Source: JBEKHI01 sp050012355 (GTDB taxonomy: Bacteria > Actinomycetota > Actinomycetes > Streptosporangiales > Streptosporangiaceae). From it: DNA of 8,257 nucleotides. The translations under genes were made by a program, and so were the position numbers. The notes below the pieces were generated by a model that was not told the origin of the DNA, did not search any database, and saw only the letters and a program-made list of their open reading frames with translations. The DNA lies in the NCBI GenBank assembly GCA_050012355.1, contig JBEKHI010000370.1, forward strand, positions 1-8,257, written 5' to 3'. Each line of letters begins with the position of its first letter. Position 1 is the first letter of the stretch. Of the stretch, positions 1 through 4,391 are shown one piece after another.

Positions 1-289
1 CGAGCAGGCCGCCTGGTACCCGACGGTGAGCAACCTGTTCGGCCTGCCGCTGCAGGTGCCGCACAGTTACGCCAAGTCCGACTGGGAGATGTTCACCGCC
101 GCCTGGCTGTCAGACTACCCAGTCAAGCAGCAGCTCATCGAGCAGGTGTACACGTACGCCAACACCACCCCCAGCCGGGTGCCGTTCAGCGACCTGTACG
201 ACACGATCGTGGGCGACCAGGTGGGGTTCCAGGCCCGCCCGGTCCAGGGCGGCATGTTCGCGCTGCTCGCCCTGCTCAGCAAGGGATGA
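1..289 (+). CDS. Glutaminase A (GtaA)-like protein, C-terminal end only
   Basis: The gene enters from the left edge. The reading frame has codons starting at base 2 and is open through the edge, so the apparent GTG at 26 is internal. It ends at TGA 287-289. The visible 95 or so residues contain YAKSDWEMFTAAW, then PFSDLYDT, then GFQARPVQGGMFALLAL. These match the extreme C-terminus of the GtaA/DUF4965-DUF1793 family, a six-hairpin (alpha/alpha toroid) fold first described in fungal secreted glutaminases and common in actinobacteria. Family members are usually 650-850 residues and often secreted, but the signal peptide and most of the domain lie outside the window. The substrate in bacteria is uncertain, so glutaminase activity is inferred by family only. 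The stop codon lies inside the start of the 60-bp repeat, and an intrinsic terminator follows at 354-394, so this is the last gene of its transcript. Confidence 0.82.
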   Translation, partial: EQAAWYPTVSNLFGLPLQVPHSYAKSDWEMFTAAWLSDYPVKQQLIEQVYTYANTTPSRVPFSDLYDTIVGDQVGFQARPVQGGMFALLALLSKG

Positions 290-344
290 TCATGGTCGGT
301 GCTGCGCTACCCAGCAAAGAATCTGGATAGTGCAGCACCCACTA
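285..344 (+). repeat. Dispersed 60-bp hairpin repeat, copy 1
   Basis: This 60-bp stretch matches 2027-2086 at 51 of 60 positions by hand alignment, with no gaps. It starts with GATGATCATGGT, which here overlaps the stop codon of the preceding gene. It folds into a 16-position stem (293-308 with 329-344) and a 20-nt loop. The stem has one C-C mismatch (297/340) and two G-U pairs (306/331 and 294/343). Loop sequence and loop length are also conserved between copies, which suggests descent from a mobile or amplified element, not only a shared terminator shape. No T-run follows it directly; the intrinsic terminator lies 10 bp further on. Confidence 0.8.
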
Positions 345-353
345 GGAAAGACG

Positions 354-394
354 GCGCGCCCGCACTGGGCCAAGTGCGGGCGCGCTACTTTTTT
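354..394 (+). terminator. Intrinsic (Rho-independent) terminator after the GtaA-like gene
   Basis: A perfect 13-bp GC-rich stem (354-366 with 373-385; left arm GCGCGCCCGCACT) with a 6-nt loop GGGCCA is followed by TAC and six consecutive T residues (389-394). This is the classic terminator shape. T-runs are uncommon in such GC-rich genomes, so the call is strong. It insulates the following sigma factor gene from read-through. The remaining stretch up to 489 must hold the sigma gene promoter, but I see no clear -35/-10 pair there. Confidence 0.9.
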
Positions 395-489
395 GGGACC
401 ATAACGACGCTCTCTGAGTCTCCCGGTGAAAGTTCTCCGCAGGTGCCGGAGACATACCAGGCGGGGGACGGCCCACGACAGGAGCGTGC

Positions 490-1032
490 GTGACTGATTC
501 CGACGACCGGGAACAACGGTTCCGGCGGCTTTACGACGAGAACTTCAGCTCGATCCAGGCCTACGCGGTGAACCGGGTCGCGTCGATGGACGACGTGCCG
601 GACGTCGTCGCGGAGGTCTTCACCACGGCGTGGCGGCGGCTGGATGATCTTCCGCCTCCGCCTGCTGACCGGCTCTGGTTGTACGGGACGGCCCGCAGGG
701 TGATCTCGCGGTACTACCGCAGCACCAGCAGGCTGCGCAACCTGGTCGAACGCGTGACCGCCGGGGAACGGGTTCATCCAGAAACCGACCCGGCCCGCGA
801 GCAGTTGCTCGCCGCCATCGCCAAGCTGCGGGCCAGCGACCGGGAGGCGCTGATGCTCGTGTACTGGGAGGAACTCAGCTACGCGGAGGCAGCCAAGGTC
901 CTCGGCTGCTCGGTCAACGCCGTGGGAACCCGGGTGCACCGGGCGAAGAACCGGCTACGCGAGACCTTCAGCACCGAAAGCCGGCTTCCTGCCTTTGTCA
1001 TGAACGCGAACGGAGTAACCGATGGATCTTGA
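490..1032 (+). CDS. ECF (sigma-70 family) RNA polymerase sigma factor
   Basis: This 180-residue protein has the two-domain layout of extracytoplasmic-function sigma factors. Region 2 spans roughly residues 11-80: a 2.2-like DVVAEVFTTAWRR helix at 38-50 and a promoter-melting/-10 recognition stretch LWLYGTARRVISRYYR at 62-77. Region 4 spans roughly 105-157, with SDREALMLVYWEELSYAEAA followed by the helix-turn-helix ending in VNAVGTRVHRAKNRL. Length is normal for a minimal ECF factor. The start is a GTG with AGGAG at 480-484, five bases upstream. It would direct core RNA polymerase to a small regulon. The gene overlaps its downstream partner by 11 bp, so the two are probably translationally coupled, the usual arrangement for a sigma factor and its membrane-bound regulator. 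The signal and target genes cannot be read from the sequence. Confidence 0.93.
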   Translation: MTDSDDREQRFRRLYDENFSSIQAYAVNRVASMDDVPDVVAEVFTTAWRRLDDLPPPPADRLWLYGTARRVISRYYRSTSRLRNLVERVTAGERVHPETDPAREQLLAAIAKLRASDREALMLVYWEELSYAEAAKVLGCSVNAVGTRVHRAKNRLRETFSTESRLPAFVMNANGVTDGS

Positions 1033-2005
1033 CACGATGCTCACCGGGGCGGCACCTTCCCGGCACGTCCTGCTGGACGGCCCGGACTCGCTGGCCGCCG
1101 CGCGGATACGGGAACGCATTATCAGCGACCCGCCGCCGCCCGTAAAGCGGCGTTACGTGGCCCGCGGGCTCACGGTCGCGGCCATCGCGGGGGCGGCCGT
1201 GATCGTGGCGGTAGCGGTCATCCCCGGATCGCCCGGCTCGCTCGAGCACCCAGACTCAGCGGCCGCCGCGGTTCTCGGTCAGGCGGCGGTGACCGCGAGC
1301 CGCCAGCCCGCCACCCCGGCAGCGGGACCTGGCCAGTACGAGTACGTCAAGACCATCCAGGAGCTGAACACGGCGACCGGGACCGGGAAGATCGGGGGCA
1401 AGGTCACGTGGCGGGACTGCGACTTCGCTCAGACCGTACAGTACTGGGTGGCAAACGACGGGTCGGGCCGTTCAACGGCCAGCGCACCACCTGCCTGCGT
1501 GGGTCTGGCCTCGCCCTCGCAGACCTTCGCCAAGGGCCAAGAGGGTGCCTATGTCTATCCCGATGCCGCTGCGCTACCGACGGATCCGGCGGCGCTCAAG
1601 CAGCTCATCGAGCAGAAGTACGAGGGAAGCACGCCCGACGACGGCGCGACGTTCCAGTTCGCCGGCACCATCCTGATGTCCGGCGCCCCGCCGAAGATCA
1701 GGGCCGCGATCTACCGGATGATCGAGAACCTGCCCGGCGTGCAGTTTCTCGGCTCGATGACTGACAAGCTGGGACGTCACGGCATTGCCGTCGGCTATAC
1801 CGAGTACGGCGTCCGTGACGTCCTCATCTTCGACCCCGCGACCTCGGCAATACTCGAGCGCGAAGGCGTCGCCGTCGACCCCGCCGCCATCCCTACCGCC
1901 CCCGGAATCCAGTCCTTCAAGACCGGTCAGGTGATCAACTACACGGTCTACGTGGAATCCGCCGTAGTGAACTCCGACACCGCCACCCCGGCCGCCGCCG
2001 GCTGA
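1022..2005 (+). CDS. CU044_5270-family single-pass membrane protein, probable partner of the ECF sigma factor
   Basis: This 327-residue protein starts at ATG 1022 with GGAG at 1012-1015, inside the end of the sigma gene. Residues 1-45 form a short, basic-ending cytoplasmic part (VKRRYVARG). A single hydrophobic Ala/Val segment follows at about 49-67, then a long extracytoplasmic domain. That domain carries features I associate with the actinobacterial CU044_5270 family: LPTDPAALKQLIEQ (185-198), a PGVQFLGSMTDKLGRHGIAV block (238-257) and LIFDPATSAILERE (268-281). Two cysteines, C133 and C159, could form a disulfide. Such proteins are commonly encoded just after SigE-like sigma factors. The topology fits an anti-sigma or sensor role, but the short cytoplasmic part has no HxxxCxxC motif of zinc-binding anti-sigma factors, so that role is inference from context. 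Confidence 0.82.
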   Translation: MDLDTMLTGAAPSRHVLLDGPDSLAAARIRERIISDPPPPVKRRYVARGLTVAAIAGAAVIVAVAVIPGSPGSLEHPDSAAAAVLGQAAVTASRQPATPAAGPGQYEYVKTIQELNTATGTGKIGGKVTWRDCDFAQTVQYWVANDGSGRSTASAPPACVGLASPSQTFAKGQEGAYVYPDAAALPTDPAALKQLIEQKYEGSTPDDGATFQFAGTILMSGAPPKIRAAIYRMIENLPGVQFLGSMTDKLGRHGIAVGYTEYGVRDVLIFDPATSAILEREGVAVDPAAIPTAPGIQSFKTGQVINYTVYVESAVVNSDTATPAAAG

Positions 2006-2026
2006 GCCCCGGCCCCCACCTCGCCC

Positions 2027-2086
2027 GATGATCATGGTGGGTGCTGCACTACCCAGCGAAGAGTCCCGGCAGTGCAGCACCCACCA
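2027..2086 (+). repeat. Dispersed 60-bp hairpin repeat, copy 2, between convergent genes
   Basis: Second copy of the element at 285-344. Here the stem is perfect over 16 bp (2035-2050 with 2071-2086) with the same 20-nt loop length. It fills almost all of the gap between two genes that converge: the CU044_5270-family gene ends at 2005 and the pseudouridine synthase gene ends at 2089. A strong symmetric hairpin here could stop transcription from both sides, although neither strand has a clear T-run. Dual identity as repeat and bidirectional terminator is inferred. Confidence 0.82.
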
Positions 2087-2088
2087 CC

Positions 2089-3015
2089 TCAGCTTTCGGC
2101 GGTGAGGACCTCTAGGGCGTGCGTTAGGTCGTCGGGGTACTCGCTGTCGAATGAGACCGGCTGGCCGTCGGCGGGGTGGTCGAACCCCAGCCGGACCGCG
2201 TGCAGCCACTGTCGCGTCAGGCCCAGCCGCTCCGCGAGCACCGGGTCGCTACCGTACAGGAAGTCGCCCGCGATCGGGTGCCTGATCGCTGACATGTGCA
2301 CCCGGATCTGATGGGTGCGCCCGGTCTCCAGCTTCACCGTGGCCAGCGACGCCGCGCGGAACGCCTCGAGCGTCTCGTAGTGCGTCACACTTGGCCGCCC
2401 GTCGGCCACGACCGCGAACCGGCCGTCCCCCGACGGGTGGCGGCCGAGCGGCGCGTCGATGGTGCCGCGCAGCGGGTCAGGATGGCCCTGCACCAGAGCA
2501 TGGTAGGTCTTGTCCACCGTCCGGTCGCGAAACGCCTGCTTCAGCACGCTGTAGGCTCGCTCGCTCTTCGCCACGACCATGAGCCCCGTCGTGTTGGCGT
2601 CCAGCCGGTGCACGATGCCTTGCCGTTCGGCCGCGCCGCTGGTGGCGACGGTGTGTCCGGCGGCGAGCAGCCCGCCGAGCACGGTCGGCCCGTTCCAGCC
2701 TGGCGTCGGGTGGGCGGCCACGCCGCGCGGCTTGTCCACCACCACGATGTCGTCGTCCTCGTACGCGATCCGCATGCCCGGGACCGGCAGCGCCTCGACC
2801 GTCGGCGCGCCGGGTGGCGGCGGCAGGGTCACCGCCAGCGGCGATCCTGCCATCACCCGGTCAGACTTAGCGGCCGGTGCCCCGTCCACCAGTACCTGCC
2901 CGGTGGAGATCAGCTCGGCCGCTTGCGAGCGTGACAGCCCGAACATCCGGGACAGCGCCGCGTCGAGCCGTTCTCCGTCGAGTCCCTCGGGTACTACAAC
3001 GAGCCGTTCGCTCAC
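2089..3015 (-). CDS. RluA/RluD-family 23S rRNA pseudouridine synthase
   Basis: This 308-residue protein converts uridine to pseudouridine, most likely in 23S rRNA as RluD does. Residues 1-65 form an S4-type RNA-binding domain (LDAALSRMFGLSRSQAAELI, then GQVLVDG). The catalytic domain follows. ILDKP-like VVVDKPRGVAAHP is at 91-103, the active-site motif HRLDANTTGL at 136-145 with catalytic Asp139, and the RTHQIRVHM motif at 233-241. Position 140 is Ala and 143 is Thr where the enterobacterial enzymes read HRLDKxTSGL; a variable residue there is usual in actinobacteria. The start is GTG 3013-3015, overlapping the lspA stop in a GTGA arrangement, so translation is probably coupled. It is the last gene of the dksA-like–lspA operon and converges on the hairpin repeat. 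The exact target uridines cannot be read from the sequence, so I do not assign rluD firmly. Confidence 0.93.
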   Translation of the reverse strand: MSERLVVVPEGLDGERLDAALSRMFGLSRSQAAELISTGQVLVDGAPAAKSDRVMAGSPLAVTLPPPPGAPTVEALPVPGMRIAYEDDDIVVVDKPRGVAAHPTPGWNGPTVLGGLLAAGHTVATSGAAERQGIVHRLDANTTGLMVVAKSERAYSVLKQAFRDRTVDKTYHALVQGHPDPLRGTIDAPLGRHPSGDGRFAVVADGRPSVTHYETLEAFRAASLATVKLETGRTHQIRVHMSAIRHPIAGDFLYGSDPVLAERLGLTRQWLHAVRLGFDHPADGQPVSFDSEYPDDLTHALEVLTAES

Positions 3016-3584
3016 TTAGCGGAGTCCTCGTCCGTCTCTCGTGTCCCGTCCATCCTGATCCGGAGCAACGCGAGCAGCACGACGAGAGCGCCACCGCAGC
3101 AGATGCACGAGTCCGCGACGTTGAACACCGGCCAGTGCGGCAACTCGATCCAGTCGACCACGTGACCGCGGAACCAGCCGGGCGACCGGAAAATCCGGTC
3201 CCCTAGGTTGCCCGACGCCCCGCCGAGCAGCAGCCCGAGAGTCACTGCCCAGGCCGCCGAGCGGAGGTTACGCGCGATCCTGATGATGTAGATGACCACG
3301 CCGGCGGCGATCAGCGTGAACACGATCGTCATCGAGGTACCGATGCTGAACGCGGCACCCGGGTTACGCAGCAGGGTGAGCGTGAGGAAGCCGCCGAGCA
3401 GGCGTACCGGCGGCCGGTTCGACAGGGTCGCCACCACGATCGTCTTGCTGATCAGGTCGAGGGCAAACGCGGTGACCGCCACGGCCACCAGGATCCCGAC
3501 GCGCCGTCGCTTTTCCGGCGCCTCGGGTGGTCCCGCCGACGTCGCCTCGCCGGGCACGGCGGCGTGTCTTCCCTCGGTTGCCAC
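3012..3584 (-). CDS. lspA: Lipoprotein signal peptidase (signal peptidase II)
   Basis: LspA is an aspartyl protease of the inner membrane that removes the signal peptide from diacylglyceryl-modified prolipoproteins. Counting from the chosen start, the catalytic aspartates lie in GNLGDR (Asp129) and FNVADS (Asp158). The conserved RNPGAAFS block is at 73-80 and VVDWIELPHWPVFN at 142-155. Hydrophobic segments near 29-51, 65-80, 86-106, 109-124 and 158-175 fit the four-helix family topology plus a re-entrant stretch. The frame stays open to 3686, but that extension runs through the end of the upstream gene and is not lipoprotein-peptidase-like. I place the start at GTG 3582-3584 (190 aa), two bases after the upstream stop; GTG at 3555-3557 (181 aa), behind a GAGG, is a good alternative. 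The N-terminal 28 residues are hydrophilic and Pro/Glu-rich, as in other actinobacterial LspA proteins. Confidence 0.94.
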   Translation of the reverse strand: MATEGRHAAVPGEATSAGPPEAPEKRRRVGILVAVAVTAFALDLISKTIVVATLSNRPPVRLLGGFLTLTLLRNPGAAFSIGTSMTIVFTLIAAGVVIYIIRIARNLRSAAWAVTLGLLLGGASGNLGDRIFRSPGWFRGHVVDWIELPHWPVFNVADSCICCGGALVVLLALLRIRMDGTRETDEDSAK

Positions 3585-3586
3585 GG

Positions 3587-4006
3587 CTACCGGCGCTCTT
3601 CGCGCTGCTTGCAGGCCACGCACAGAGTGGCTCGGGGATAAGCCATCAGCCGCGCCTTGCCGATCGGCTTGCCGCAGGATTCGCACGCACCGTATGTTCC
3701 CGTTTCGATCCGCTCCAGCGCGCGGTTCGTCTGGTCCAGTAGGCCGCGGGCACGCTGGATGGTCGCTATTTCCTGTTCCCGCTCATACACCTTAGACCCG
3801 GTGTCGGCCTCGTCGTCCCCGGCATCCTGGACGGAGTTGGTCAGCCGCTCGGCGATCTGCGCCTCGGCCTCCTCGATCTCGGTCCGTAGATCCGCGGCTT
3901 CAGACTCTAGCTGGGCACGGACCTCGCTCAGTTCGTCCATGCCCCAGGGTTCCTCACCCGGGCGGACCGGCAGTTCGGCAGCGCTCGAGCGCGGCGCAGT
4001 CGGCAT
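3587..4006 (-). CDS. TraR/DksA-family C4 zinc-finger protein
   Basis: This 139-residue protein has a helical, Glu-rich segment (about 24-60 and 72-102) expected to form the DksA coiled coil. A four-cysteine zinc finger follows: C108-ES-C111 and C129-VA-C132, spaced C-x2-C-x17-C-x2-C. DksA-type proteins bind the secondary channel of RNA polymerase and, with ppGpp, retune rRNA and amino-acid promoters. At the coiled-coil tip, E. coli DksA has DxxDxA with its second Asp 40 residues before the first zinc cysteine. Here Asp68 lies 40 residues before C108, giving D65-x2-D68-x-G70, so the aspartates are kept but the Ala is Gly. The start ATG 4004-4006 has GAGG six bases upstream. First gene of a three-gene operon with lspA and the pseudouridine synthase gene. 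Whether it acts as a true DksA in an organism that also has RbpA/CarD-type factors is unknown. Confidence 0.9.
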   Translation of the reverse strand: MPTAPRSSAAELPVRPGEEPWGMDELSEVRAQLESEAADLRTEIEEAEAQIAERLTNSVQDAGDDEADTGSKVYEREQEIATIQRARGLLDQTNRALERIETGTYGACESCGKPIGKARLMAYPRATLCVACKQREERR

Positions 4007-4041
4007 TCGGGCCTCACTTCATCGTTTCAGACAGTCACCGG

Positions 4042-4071
4042 AGGATAGGTCTCCATACCCAACGGCGCCAA
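4042..4071 (-). promoter_or_regulatory. Putative promoter of the dksA-like–lspA operon
   Basis: Read on the - strand, TTGGCG (4066-4071) and TATCCT (4042-4047) are separated by 18 bases. This resembles the -35 and TAnnnT -10 of the principal actinobacterial sigma factor. Initiation would fall near 4035, giving a leader of about 30 nt before the ATG at 4006. Judged by eye only. Confidence 0.35.
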
Positions 4072-4101
4072 ACGAAAGCGAATTCCCTCGCTGATAACCC
4101 G

Positions 4102-4132
4102 TTGCGGAGACACAGAGCGGACCGAGTATCCT
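4102..4132 (+). promoter_or_regulatory. Putative promoter of the ileS T-box leader
   Basis: TTGCGG (4102-4107) and TATCCT (4127-4132) are 19 bases apart, with the same -10 hexamer as the divergent promoter. The expected start near 4139-4141 lies just before the first paired bases of T-box Stem I, which supports the placement. The spacer is a little longer than ideal. Confidence 0.4.
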
Positions 4133-4139
4133 TACGCCT

Positions 4140-4391
4140 ACAAGGCGCTGATGGGGACAGCTGCCGTCGAATGCCGCTAGGAGCGACCCGGGGTTGGTGC
4201 GAGCCCGGGAGCAGGCGCGACGGACCAGATCACCCCGGAGTCACCGGAAGAACAGCCCACCGACGTTATGGTCGGCTAAGTAGAACCGGTACCAGTGAAT
4301 GAGAGGGCCTGGCGCGCGCCCGGCCAAGGAGGGTGGTACCGCGGGGCCGTTGGCCTCGTCCCTTCGGCGGTGACTACTGCTGGAGGAACAC
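4140..4391 (+). promoter_or_regulatory. T-box riboswitch (tRNA-Ile responsive) controlling ileS translation
   Basis: This leader senses uncharged tRNA-Ile. Stem I is full length. The lower helix pairs GGGG 4153-4156 with CCCC 4233-4236. The internal specifier loop has codon ATC at 4229-4231 on its 3' side. The upper helix pairs CCGTCG 4164-4169 with CGACGG 4218-4223. GCC-GCT (4173-4178) pairs with AGC-GGC (4210-4216, one base bulged). A purine-rich AG bulge follows at 4179-4186, then a distal CCCGGG/CCCGGG helix (4187-4192/4204-4209) with GGTG in its loop. A 5-bp hairpin follows at 4260-4275. The T-box proper is AGGGTGGTACCGCG at 4330-4343. Its helix A1 pairs AGGG with CCCT 4360-4363, A2 pairs GCG with CGT 4357-4359, and the bulge TGGT 4334-4337 fits tRNA ending ACCA. 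Alternatively GTT/CCTC (4349-4351, 4354-4357) can pair with GAGGAAC (4383-4389), hiding the Shine-Dalgarno. No T-run terminator exists, so control is translational. Confidence 0.94.

Noticed and set aside
125..1615. Shared short word CAGCTCATCGAGCAG near 129 and 1601
   Set aside because: Both encode a common Gln-Leu-Ile-Glu-Gln helix in unrelated proteins, with preferred high-GC codons; coincidence is sufficient.
285..2086. CRISPR-like or composite-element reading of the two 60-bp repeats
   Set aside because: Only two copies 1.7 kb apart, in the same orientation, with complete unrelated genes between them and no Cas or transposase gene.
2296..3019. Long + strand open frames opposite the pseudouridine synthase gene
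   Set aside because: They are Arg/Pro-rich antisense shadows of a well-recognised gene, typical of high-GC DNA.
3585..3686. N-terminal extension of lspA to ATG 3684-3686
   Set aside because: The extra 34 residues overlap the end of the dksA-like gene in another frame and look like out-of-frame high-GC translation.
4128..4130. ATC in GAGTATCCTTACG as the T-box specifier
   Set aside because: It lies in the putative -10 box and upstream of the first paired bases. The ATC at 4229-4231 sits exactly in the internal loop between two good Stem I helices, on the expected side.
4102..4302. 66-codon open frame on the + strand before ileS
   Set aside because: It runs through the T-box leader, has no convincing ribosome binding site and its translation resembles no protein; the RNA structure explains the sequence.
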